Assembly: GCF_001905595.1 (NCBI RefSeq)
Contig: NZ_LIXI01000011.1
Location: 4,497-68,496, forward strand
DNA: 64,000 nucleotides
Direction: 5' to 3'
Source: Streptomyces sp. CB00316
Lineage (GTDB): Bacteria > Actinomycetota > Actinomycetes > Streptomycetales > Streptomycetaceae
The notes beneath the pieces are model-generated. The model was given only the letters and a program-made list of their open reading frames with translations. It was not told the DNA's origin and did not search any database. A program made the position numbers and the translations under genes. Of this stretch, positions 7,101 through 14,720 are shown one piece after another (the first letter of the stretch is position 1; each line of letters begins with the position of its first letter).

Positions 7101-8018
7101 CTACCAGGCGGGCGGGGAGGCGATGGAGCGGGCGAGCACGTCGTCCAGGACCCGGGCGGTGGTCTCCACGTCGTAGGTGGAGTTGTCGATGATCGGGAGC
7201 CCGGAGCCGTACCAGCCGGCCATCCGGCCGTGGATACGGGCGACCTCCTCGTCGGAGAGCCTGCGGTTGCCGCTGCGGGCGGCGTTGCGCTCCAGGACGA
7301 TCTCCAGGCCGGGCAGCAGCACGACGGGGAGCAGTCCGGGGCCCACATGGCGCTTCCAGCCGCCGAGGCCGACGACCGGGCGGTCGGGGAAGACGGCGTC
7401 GTCGAGGATGCAGGAGATGCCGTTGGCGAGGAAGTTGCGGGCGGCGAAGCCGCAGGTGCGGCGGGCCAGGCGGTACTGGGCCTCGGAGTGGTCGTTCCAG
7501 CCGGCCTGGGGGTCGGCGAAGCCGGAGCAGACCCATTCGCGGACGTCGTCCAGGGAGACGTGGGCGGTGGGGACCCGGCGGCGGGCCGCCCAGAGCCGGG
7601 CCACGGTGGTCTTGCCCGCGCCGGCGGGGCCGATCAGCAGCACGGCGAGCGTGGCGCCGCCGGTGCCGGGCTCGGCGGGGGGTGCGGGCAGCGCCACGGG
7701 CCCGCCGGGGGGCAGCTGGACGTGTCCGGTGGCCTGGCCGCCGGAGGGCGGCGGGATGGGTCCGGTGCCGCTCCAGCCGTGCTGGGGGGCCTGGCCGGGG
7801 GCGGGAGGCTGCGGCGCGTGACCCGGGGCCGGAGGCGGGGGTGCCTGTCCGTGCGCGGGAGGCTGGGGTGCCTGTCCGTGCGCGAGGGGCGGCGGGGGTA
7901 TCGGGGGCGGGCCCGGCGGTCCGGGGTGACCGGGGTGCTGGGCCTGGTGCGACCAGCCGGCAGGCCCGTTACCGGGTCCTTGGGGCGGCGGCAGCGGGGC
8001 CCCCACTGCGTGCTGCAT
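7101..8018 (-). CDS. Proline-rich P-loop NTPase (AAA/zeta-like kinase fold)
   Basis: 305 residues in two parts. Residues 1-120 are Pro/Gly/Gln/His-rich and include four nine-residue units of the type A-(H/P)-G-(Q/H)-A-P-x-P-P at 46-81. From about 123 comes a P-loop domain with Walker A GPAGAGKTT (130-138), followed by a likely Walker-type Asp pair in SLDDVREW. The ATP-binding half looks like the small nucleotide- or polynucleotide-kinase group, but the substrate cannot be told. The low-complexity half is probably disordered and may bind proteins. The gene lies between the aro operon terminator and the M24-like gene, 87 bases upstream of it, and could lead the M24-efp-nusB unit. Confidence 0.8.
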   Translation of the reverse strand: MQHAVGAPLPPPQGPGNGPAGWSHQAQHPGHPGPPGPPPIPPPPLAHGQAPQPPAHGQAPPPPAPGHAPQPPAPGQAPQHGWSGTGPIPPPSGGQATGHVQLPPGGPVALPAPPAEPGTGGATLAVLLIGPAGAGKTTVARLWAARRRVPTAHVSLDDVREWVCSGFADPQAGWNDHSEAQYRLARRTCGFAARNFLANGISCILDDAVFPDRPVVGLGGWKRHVGPGLLPVVLLPGLEIVLERNAARSGNRRLSDEEVARIHGRMAGWYGSGLPIIDNSTYDVETTARVLDDVLARSIASPPAW

Positions 8019-8076
8019 CCGGTGCCACTCCGTCTCGTAACTGCAACTGACGCTGATGGGACGGCTACCGTACCTT

Positions 8077-8106
8077 CCCGGGCCGTCTCAGGGTGAACGG
8101 CCCGGG
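8077..8106 (-). terminator. Terminator after aroQ
   Basis: A perfect 10-bp stem (8077-8086 with 8097-8106) and a 10-base loop, 41 bases past the aroQ stop on the minus strand, with no marked T-run. It probably ends the long alaS-aro transcript and separates it from the P-loop gene. Confidence 0.6.
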
Positions 8107-8147
8107 GGGCGCGGAGTGCCCGTCGGCCACGCGGGCCGGTGCGGGTG

Positions 8148-8588
8148 TCAGTCCGTCAGTTCGTCGGCGAGGGCCCGCAGGGCGAGCCGGTAGGAGCCGA
8201 TGCCGAACCCTGCGACGGTGCCGGTGGCCACCGGGGCGACCACGGAGGTGTGCCGGAACTCCTCGCGGGCGTACGGGTTGGAGATGTGCACCTCGATCAG
8301 CGGGGCGGTGCGCTGGGCGGCCGCGTCGCGCATCCCGTACGAGTAGTGCGTGAAGGCGCCCGGGTTGAGGACGACCGGAATCGAACCGTCCGCCGCCTCG
8401 TGGAGCCAGCGGATCAGTTCGCCCTCGTCGTTCGTCTCGCGCACGTCGACGTCGAAGCCGAGCTCCTCGCCGAGCGCGGTGCAGGTCTCGACGAGTCCGG
8501 CGTAGGAGGTGGCCCCGTAGACGTCGGGTTCGCGGGAGCCGAGCCGGCCGAGGTTGGGGCCGTTGAGCACGAAGACCCTCCGGGTCAC
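8148..8588 (-). CDS. aroQ: 3-dehydroquinate dehydratase, type II
   Basis: Dehydrates 3-dehydroquinate to 3-dehydroshikimate. The 146-residue length and the start VFVLNGPNLGRLGSREPDVYG are diagnostic of the dodecameric type II enzyme. The catalytic Arg and Tyr are in RLGSREPDVYG, the binding Asn in LNPGAFTHYSYGMRDA, and the conserved His in IEVHISNPYAREEFRH. The GTG at 8588 overlaps the TGA of the aroKB gene (GTGA), so it is translationally coupled and is the last gene of the shikimate operon. Confidence 0.96.
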   Translation of the reverse strand: MTRRVFVLNGPNLGRLGSREPDVYGATSYAGLVETCTALGEELGFDVDVRETNDEGELIRWLHEAADGSIPVVLNPGAFTHYSYGMRDAAAQRTAPLIEVHISNPYAREEFRHTSVVAPVATGTVAGFGIGSYRLALRALADELTD

Positions 8589-10222
8589 GCGGAGACCTCC
8601 CCGTAGGCGGCGAGCAGCACGGCCGGGTCGGGGCCCTCCAGGACGGTGGGCTTGCCGAGGGCGTCCAGGACGATGAAGCGCAGCAGGTCGCCGCGCGACT
8701 TCTTGTCGACCTTCATGTTCTCCAGGAGCTTGGGCCACTGGTCGCCGCGGTAGGTGAGCGGCAGGCCCACGGATTCCAGGATGGTGCGGTGCCGATCGGC
8801 GGTGGCGTCGTCGAGGCGTCCGGCGAGCCGGCCCAGCTCGGCGGCGAAGACCATGCCGATGGAGACGGCGGCTCCGTGGCGCCACTTGTAGCGCTCGTTC
8901 TTCTCGATGGCGTGGCCGAGCGTGTGGCCGTAGTTGAGGATCTCGCGGAGCCCGGACTCCTTGAGGTCGCTGGAGACGACCTCGGCCTTGACCCGGATCG
9001 ACCGCTCGATCAGCTCGGCGGTGTGCGGCCCGGCGGGCGTACGGGCGCCCTCGGGGTCGGCCTCGATCAGGTTGAGGATGACCGGGTCGGCGATGAAGCC
9101 GGCCTTGATGATCTCGGCCATGCCGGAGACGTAGTCGTGGACCGGCAGCGAGTCCAGCGCGGCGAGGTCGCAGAGGACCCCGGCGGGCGGGTGGAAGGCG
9201 CCGACGAGGTTCTTGCCCTCGGCGGTGTTGATGCCGGTCTTGCCGCCGACGGCCGCGTCGACCATGCCGAGCACGGTGGTGGGGATGGCGACCCAGCGCA
9301 CCCCGCGCAGCCAGGTGGCCGCGACGAACCCGGCGACGTCCGTGGTGGCGCCGCCGCCGATGCCGACGATGACGTCGGTGCGGGTGAAGCCGGTCTGGCC
9401 GAGCGCCTTCCAGCAGTAGGCGGCGACCTCGACGGTCTTGGCCTCCTCCGCGTTCGGCAGCTGGATCGCGACGGCCTCGTACCCCTGGTCGGCGAGGTCC
9501 TGACGGACCGCATCACCGGTCTCGGCGAGCGCCTCGGGGTGCAGGACGGCGACCCGCTTCGCGCGGTCGCCGATGAGCTGGGGCAGCTCGCCGAGGAGCT
9601 GGTGGCCGACGAGGACCTCGTACGGGTCGGAGCCCGCCGAGCCTGCGACCTGGATACGGGTGGGGCTCTGCTGCGTCATGCCGGTGCTCTCCACGCCGGG
9701 GGCGGCTTGGCCCTCCGGCAGTTCCAGTGCGTCGATGATCGCCTGGGCGACCTCTTCGGGGGTGCGCTCGTCGGTGGCGACGACCGCGGTGGCGACCTCT
9801 TCGTAGAGCGGGCGGCGGGCGTCCATCAGCTCGCGCCACTGCCGGCGCGGGTTGACCGCGAGCAGCGGGCGGGCGGCGCCCAGGCCGACGCGGCGGACGG
9901 CCTCGTCCACGTCCATGGAGAGGTAGACGACCGGGCGGTCCGCCAGCAGCTCCCTGGTCGCCTCGTCCAGGACGGCTCCGCCGCCGAGGGAGAGGACACC
10001 CGCGTGTCCGGCGAGGGCCGCGGCGACGGCCCGGCGCTCCAGGGCGCGGAAGTGCTCCTCGCCCTCGTCGTAGAAGATCTCCGCGATCGGTTTGCCCGCC
10101 TCGGCGACGACGTCCGCGTCGGTGTCCCGGTAGGTGGTGCCGAGCCGGGCGGCGAGCAGTTCGCCGACGGTGGACTTGCCGACGCCCATGGGGCCGACGA
10201 GGACGACCAGGGGGCCGCTCAT
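8585..10222 (-). CDS. aroKB: Fused shikimate kinase / 3-dehydroquinate synthase (AroK-AroB)
   Basis: One uninterrupted frame of 545 codons encodes two enzymes usually separate in Streptomyces. Residues 1 to about 170 are shikimate kinase: Walker A GPMGVGKST (10-18), DTDADVV, and SLGGGAVLDEATRELL. Residues 182-545 are 3-dehydroquinate synthase: VGIGGGATTDVAGFVAATW, PTTVLGMVDAAVGGKTGIN, and the zinc ligands in NYGHTLGHAIE. The linker ELPEGQAAPGVESTG carries no stop. An ATG at 9679 (residue 182) has GGAGAG seven bases before it, so free AroB could also be made by internal initiation. The ATG at 10222 overlaps the aroC stop (ATGA), and its stop overlaps aroQ. AroK-AroB fusions are known in some bifidobacteria, so the arrangement is plausible rather than an assembly error. 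Confidence 0.9.
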   Translation of the reverse strand: MSGPLVVLVGPMGVGKSTVGELLAARLGTTYRDTDADVVAEAGKPIAEIFYDEGEEHFRALERRAVAAALAGHAGVLSLGGGAVLDEATRELLADRPVVYLSMDVDEAVRRVGLGAARPLLAVNPRRQWRELMDARRPLYEEVATAVVATDERTPEEVAQAIIDALELPEGQAAPGVESTGMTQQSPTRIQVAGSAGSDPYEVLVGHQLLGELPQLIGDRAKRVAVLHPEALAETGDAVRQDLADQGYEAVAIQLPNAEEAKTVEVAAYCWKALGQTGFTRTDVIVGIGGGATTDVAGFVAATWLRGVRWVAIPTTVLGMVDAAVGGKTGINTAEGKNLVGAFHPPAGVLCDLAALDSLPVHDYVSGMAEIIKAGFIADPVILNLIEADPEGARTPAGPHTAELIERSIRVKAEVVSSDLKESGLREILNYGHTLGHAIEKNERYKWRHGAAVSIGMVFAAELGRLAGRLDDATADRHRTILESVGLPLTYRGDQWPKLLENMKVDKKSRGDLLRFIVLDALGKPTVLEGPDPAVLLAAYGEVSA

Positions 10223-11403
10223 CGGATCTGGAGGTGGTCGAGGTAGGACCGGACGTTGCGGGAGGTCTCGGGAACGCTGTCGCCGCCGAACTTCTCCGCG
10301 ACCGCGTCGGCCAGGACCAGGGCGACCATCGCCTCCGCCACGATGCCCGCGGCCGGGACGGCGCAGACGTCGGAGCGCTGGTGGTGGGCCTTGGTGGCCT
10401 CGCCTGTGGTGACGTCCACGGTGGCCAGGGCGCGCGGCACGGTGGCGATGGGCTTCATCGCGGCGCGGACCCGCAGCAGCTCGCCGGTGGTGAGCCCGCC
10501 CTCGGTGCCGCCGGAGCGGCCGGAGGTGCGCTTGATGCCGGCCTCGGTGGCGACGATCTCGTCGTGCGCCTTCGAGCCGGGGACCCGGGCCAGCTCGAAG
10601 CCGTCGCCGACCTCGACGCCCTTGATGGCCTGGATGCCCATGAGCGCGGCGGCGAGCCGGGCGTCCAGGCGGCGGTCCCAGTGCACGTGCGAGCCGAGCC
10701 CGACGGGCACGCCGTACGCCAGCACCTCGACGACCCCGCCGAGGGTGTCGCCGTCCTTGTGGGCCTGGTCGATCTCGGCCACCATCGCCTTGGAGGCGTC
10801 GGCGTCCAGGCAGCGGACCGGGTCGGCGTCCAGCCTGTCCACGTCGGCGGGGACCGGGTAGACGCCGTACGGCGCCTTCGCGGCGGCCAGCTCCACGACG
10901 TGGCTGACGATCTCGATGCCCGCGGTCTCCTTGAGGTAGGAGCGGGCGACGGCCCCGAGGGCGACGCGCGCGGCGGTCTCCCGGGCGCTGGCGCGCTCCA
11001 GGACCGGCCGGGCCTCGTCGAAGCCGTACTTCTGCATCCCCGCCAGGTCGGCGTGGCCGGGGCGGGGCCGGGTCAGCGGCGCGTTACGGGCCAGCTGGGC
11101 CAGCTCGTCCGGGTCGACCGGGTCCGCCGACATGACCTGCTCCCACTTGGGCCACTCGGTGTTGCCGACCATGACGGCGACCGGGGAGCCCATGGTGAGG
11201 CCGTGCCGTACGCCGCCGAGGAAGGTGACCTCGTCCTGCTCGAACTTCATCCGGGCACCGCGGCCGTAGCCGAGCCGTCGCCGGGCGAGCGCCTCCGCCA
11301 CCATCTCCGTCGTGACCGGGACACCGGCGGGAAGTCCCTCCAGCGTCGCCACCAGTGCGGGCCCGTGCGACTCGCCCGCGGTCAGCCAGCGCAACCTGCT
11401 CAA
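10219..11403 (-). CDS. aroC: Chorismate synthase
   Basis: FMN-dependent enzyme converting EPSP to chorismate, the last shikimate-pathway step. The 394-residue product begins with TTG at 11403 (MSRLRWLTAGESHGPALV). I chose this start because GAGGGAG lies five bases upstream and family homology begins there; the frame stays open upstream without homology. Visible signatures are GESHGPAL, RRRLGYGRGARMKFEQD, and GRSGGTEGGLTTGE. The TGA overlaps the ATG of aroKB. The spacer to aroE (11404-11551) is 148 bases without an obvious terminator, so a single transcript is likely. Confidence 0.96.
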   Translation of the reverse strand: MSRLRWLTAGESHGPALVATLEGLPAGVPVTTEMVAEALARRRLGYGRGARMKFEQDEVTFLGGVRHGLTMGSPVAVMVGNTEWPKWEQVMSADPVDPDELAQLARNAPLTRPRPGHADLAGMQKYGFDEARPVLERASARETAARVALGAVARSYLKETAGIEIVSHVVELAAAKAPYGVYPVPADVDRLDADPVRCLDADASKAMVAEIDQAHKDGDTLGGVVEVLAYGVPVGLGSHVHWDRRLDARLAAALMGIQAIKGVEVGDGFELARVPGSKAHDEIVATEAGIKRTSGRSGGTEGGLTTGELLRVRAAMKPIATVPRALATVDVTTGEATKAHHQRSDVCAVPAAGIVAEAMVALVLADAVAEKFGGDSVPETSRNVRSYLDHLQIR

Positions 11404-11551
11404 AGGTGCTCCCTCATGCTCGCGCCTGAAAAAATCCGACGGCACGACCGGGTGCGCGGCCCCGGCCCGCCGCCTTTGATCCTCCCACGACTGTGCTCGG
11501 TGTCCGGCCGCCGGTCCAGGAACCGGACGCCTCTTCATCAGGTCGAACGTG

Positions 11552-12376
11552 TCAGCGCGCCGCGATCGCGGCTTCCCCGGCCTGCCGCATGGCTGCCAGC
11601 GGGGCGGGGCGTCCAGTCATCTGCTCGACCTGGAGCAGCGCCTGGTGCACGAGGAGGTCGAGTCCGCCGACGACAACGCCGCCGCGTGCCGACCAGACTG
11701 CGGCCAGCGCCGTCGGCCACGGCTCGTACAGCACGTCGAAGAGGATGCCCGGGTTCTGCGGTACGTCGGCGGCCACGGAGTCCGTGGTGCCCGCCGGGGT
11801 CGTGGCGATGACGAGCGGCGCGCTGAGCGCCTGAGCCCCCTCGGCCCAGTCCGCGACCCGGACGTCCACGCCGAGGCGCTGTCCCCAGCCCCGCATCTCG
11901 TCGCCGCGTTCCCGGCTGCGGACGTAGGCCGTGACCGGTCCGGCGCAGATCACCGCGAGCGCGGCGAGGGCGGAGGAGGCGGTGGCGCCGGCGCCGAGGA
12001 TCGCGGCGGACTCGACCTTCTCCACCCCGCGTTCCCGCAGGGCGGCGATCATGCCGGGGACGTCCGTGTTGTCGCCGACCCGTCGGCCGTCCTCGGTGAA
12101 CACGACCGTGTTGACGGCCTCCACCGAGGCGGCCGTCGGGCTGATCTCATCCAGCAGCGGGATGACCGCCCGCTTGAGCGGCATGGTCAGGGAGAGCCCT
12201 GCCCAGGAGGAGTCCAGCCCCTCGACGAACCCGGGCAGCGCCGCCTCGTCGACCTCGAACCGGTCGTAGGACCAGTCGTCGAGGCCGAGCTCGGCGTAGG
12301 CGGCGCGGTGCAGTACCGGGGAGAGCGAGTGGGCGATGGGCGAGCCGAGGACGGCGGCTCTGCGAGTAGGGGTCAC
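11552..12376 (-). CDS. aroE: Shikimate dehydrogenase
   Basis: NADPH-linked reduction of 3-dehydroshikimate to shikimate. The 274-residue product shows the substrate-binding SPIAHSLSPVLHRAAY near the N-terminus, the catalytic Lys in LTMPLKRAV, and the catalytic Asp in GDNTDVPGM. The dinucleotide-binding turn is AILGAGATASSALAAL, and the C-terminus has the conserved GLDLLVHQALLQVEQMTG. The GTG at 12376 overlaps the TGA of mltG (GTGA), so the gene is coupled to mltG translation although the functions are unrelated. Confidence 0.95.
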   Translation of the reverse strand: MTPTRRAAVLGSPIAHSLSPVLHRAAYAELGLDDWSYDRFEVDEAALPGFVEGLDSSWAGLSLTMPLKRAVIPLLDEISPTAASVEAVNTVVFTEDGRRVGDNTDVPGMIAALRERGVEKVESAAILGAGATASSALAALAVICAGPVTAYVRSRERGDEMRGWGQRLGVDVRVADWAEGAQALSAPLVIATTPAGTTDSVAADVPQNPGILFDVLYEPWPTALAAVWSARGGVVVGGLDLLVHQALLQVEQMTGRPAPLAAMRQAGEAAIAAR

Positions 12377-14133
12377 TGGCCCGACTTCTTCCGTTCCGCT
12401 TCGTACTTCGCCCGGTTGCGGTTGTGCTCATCGTTGGTGACCGAGAAGATCGTCTTGTCCTCGTTGATCGAGACGAAGTAGTACCAAGGGCCAGGGGTGG
12501 GATTCAGCGCCGAGTGCAGGGCATCGGCACCCGGGTTGCTGATCGGGCCGGCAGGCAGGCCGACGATCCTGTACGTGTTGTAGGGGTCGTCGATTTGCCG
12601 CAGAGTGTCGACAGCCCCGACGTCCAGGGTGCTCTGACCCTTTATGTAGTTGATCGTGGAGTCGAACTCCAGTCGGCCGACCGTCTCCATATTGCCCGGC
12701 TTGAGCCGGTTGTAGACGACCCGTGACACCTTGTCGAAGTCGTGCTTGTACTTGCCCTCGACCTGCACGAGGCTCGCCACGGTGACGAGCTGCCACGGGT
12801 TCTCGAGACCGAGCTTCTTCGCGCTGCCTTCCAGGCCGAGTTTCCCGTACTCCTTGTTCGCCCGCGTGACCATCCGCTTGAGCGCGTCCTCCGGCTTCGA
12901 CCCCTTGGCGACCGGGTAGGCCGCCGGGTACAGGAAGCCTTCCAGAGGGTCCTTCACGTCCGGATTGTCATCGGCCCAGTCGGGCAGGCCCAGCGATTCC
13001 GCCTTGGTCTTGGCGATCTTCGCCGTGGTGCCCTTCTCGAGTTCGAGGCGCTTGTCGATGTTCGCGTAGATCGTGCTGTTCCTGGTGCCCTCAGGGATCA
13101 CCAGGAGGTTCTGGCTCTTCGTGTCGAGCATCAGCTCGATCGCGCTGGCCGCCGACATCTCCTTGTTCAGGAGGTAGACGCCCGCCTGGAGCGACTTGCC
13201 CTTGGGGTTGTCGTTCTGCGCTGCCACGAAGGCGTCGGAGGACTTGATGACGCCCTTCTTGCGCAGGATGTTGGCGATGTCGTAGCCGTACGAGCCTTCG
13301 GGGATCTCGACCTCGACCTGCTCGTCGGTGCCCGACCCCGCGAAGTCGGCCGGGGCGCCGAACTGCTTCTTCCAGTACGTGTAGCCGACGTACGACACTC
13401 CCCCGAGGCCGCCGACCAGGACGAGCGAGACGACCAGGCAGGCACAGCCGTTGCGGCTTTTCTTCTTCTTGCCCTTGCCGCCCCTGCGCTCACTGCCGCC
13501 TCGGTCCCGGCGCGAGGAGCGTGAGGAGTCGTCGTCCGGGTCATCGTCGTCGTCGCGGGGCTCGCGGGCGGCCGGTTCGTCGGCGCCGGTGAAGAAAGGA
13601 TGCGTCTCTTCCTGCGGCTGGTCCGGGTCCCAGTCCGTCGACGGCTTCTGCTGCTGCTCGGGCGCCTCGCGGCGGCCCGGCGGCTGCGGCGGCGGGTAGG
13701 CCTCGGGCGTGCCGTAGTAGTCGTGCGATTCGCCGTAGCCGGGCTGCTGCTGGGCGTACGGGTCCTGGGGCTCGGCCCCGTACGGTACGGCGGCCCGCTG
13801 CCCGGAGTCCCAACCGCCGTCGTACTGCGGCTGGGCCGGGGGCTGCTGACCGTACGGGTCCTGCTGCTGCGCGCCGTACTGCTGCTGGTGCTGGTGCGGC
13901 TGCTCGTACTGCTGCTGCGCGTCGTACTGCTGGTGCTGGTCGTACGACTGCTGCTGCGGGTACTGCTGGTGATGGTGCTGCTGGGCGTACGGGTCCTGCG
14001 GATAGGACTGCTGCTGGTCGCCGTACTGGCCCTGGCCGTGGTCGGCCTGGCGGCCTCCCCATCCCTGGTCCCCGTACAAGGGGTCCTCGGGATGCCACGG
14101 TTCGGAGCCGGGGCCCCGGCCATACTCAGTCAT
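12373..14133 (-). CDS. mltG: Endolytic murein transglycosylase MltG (YceG-like) with long Gln-rich cytoplasmic region
   Basis: Membrane-bound endolytic transglycosylase thought to cut nascent glycan strands and set their length. At 586 residues it is much longer than the roughly 340-residue E. coli enzyme. Residues 1-165 are Gln/Tyr/Pro/His-rich low complexity, followed by acidic DDDDD and basic KKKK runs. One membrane segment at about 230-251 comes next, then the extracellular YceG domain: a LysM-like part with PEGSYGYDIANILRKKG and the catalytic part with VQVEGKYKHDFDKVSRVVYN and LEFDSTINYIKG. The second Glu of the family motif ASIVEKE is kept. The ATG is at 14133. It is coupled to aroE by GTGA overlap and lies 101 bases downstream of ruvX. 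Confidence 0.93.
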   Translation of the reverse strand: MTEYGRGPGSEPWHPEDPLYGDQGWGGRQADHGQGQYGDQQQSYPQDPYAQQHHHQQYPQQQSYDQHQQYDAQQQYEQPHQHQQQYGAQQQDPYGQQPPAQPQYDGGWDSGQRAAVPYGAEPQDPYAQQQPGYGESHDYYGTPEAYPPPQPPGRREAPEQQQKPSTDWDPDQPQEETHPFFTGADEPAAREPRDDDDDPDDDSSRSSRRDRGGSERRGGKGKKKKSRNGCACLVVSLVLVGGLGGVSYVGYTYWKKQFGAPADFAGSGTDEQVEVEIPEGSYGYDIANILRKKGVIKSSDAFVAAQNDNPKGKSLQAGVYLLNKEMSAASAIELMLDTKSQNLLVIPEGTRNSTIYANIDKRLELEKGTTAKIAKTKAESLGLPDWADDNPDVKDPLEGFLYPAAYPVAKGSKPEDALKRMVTRANKEYGKLGLEGSAKKLGLENPWQLVTVASLVQVEGKYKHDFDKVSRVVYNRLKPGNMETVGRLEFDSTINYIKGQSTLDVGAVDTLRQIDDPYNTYRIVGLPAGPISNPGADALHSALNPTPGPWYYFVSINEDKTIFSVTNDEHNRNRAKYEAERKKSGQ

Positions 14134-14234
14134 CGATCCCCTAGAGCCGCGAGACGACGTTCCGCCTCTTCGCTTCGCTGTGCGGTGTTTGTTCGAACCA
14201 CCGACGCATCGCGCGGAACGTTACCGTATCGCGA

Positions 14235-14720
14235 TCAGACAACCACTTCGACGCCCTCGCCCGGGGGATTGCCAGACGCCCGTTCGGACTCCAGAGCGTT
14301 CTGAAGGATCACCACAGCGGCAGCCTGGTCGATGACAGACCGGCCCTTCTTGGACTTCACGCCCGAGGCGCGCATGCCCTGAGCGGCCGTCACTGTGGTC
14401 ATCCTCTCGTCCACCAGGCGCACCGGAACGGGTGCGATCGAACGGGCGAACGCCTGGGCGAAGTCGCGGACCTTGGCTGCCGCCGGGCCCTCGCCGCCGC
14501 CGAGGGAGCGCGGCAACCCGCAGATGACCTCGATCGGCTCGTACTCCTCGACGAGTCGGCGGAGCCGCCGGTGGGCGGCCGGGACATCGCGTCCCGGCAC
14601 GGTCTCCACCGGCGTGGCCAGGATCCCGTCGGGGTCGCACGAGGCGACCCCGATCCGGGCGTCCCCGACGTCGACCGCGAGCCGTCGGCCCCGGCGCATC
14701 CGCGTCATGCCGCTCGTCAC
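14235..14720 (-). CDS. ruvX: Holliday junction resolvase-like RuvX (YqgF)
   Basis: RNase H-fold nuclease implicated in 16S rRNA maturation and possibly Holliday-junction cleavage. The 161-residue product carries LAVDVGDARIGVASCDP, VICGLPRSLGGGEG, VRLVDERMTTVTA, and a late Asp in SVIDQAAAVVILQ, the expected acidic positions of YqgF. The GTG at 14720 overlaps the TGA of alaS (GTGA); an ATG at 14708 is an alternative. The alaS-ruvX-mltG-aroE order is widespread in actinobacteria and supports the assignment. Confidence 0.93.
   Translation of the reverse strand: MTSGMTRMRRGRRLAVDVGDARIGVASCDPDGILATPVETVPGRDVPAAHRRLRRLVEEYEPIEVICGLPRSLGGGEGPAAAKVRDFAQAFARSIAPVPVRLVDERMTTVTAAQGMRASGVKSKKGRSVIDQAAAVVILQNALESERASGNPPGEGVEVVV

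Noticed and set aside
11404..11538. N-terminal extension of aroC to 11538
   Set aside because: The added residues have no homology, while TTG at 11403 has a proper ribosome site and matches the family N-terminus.
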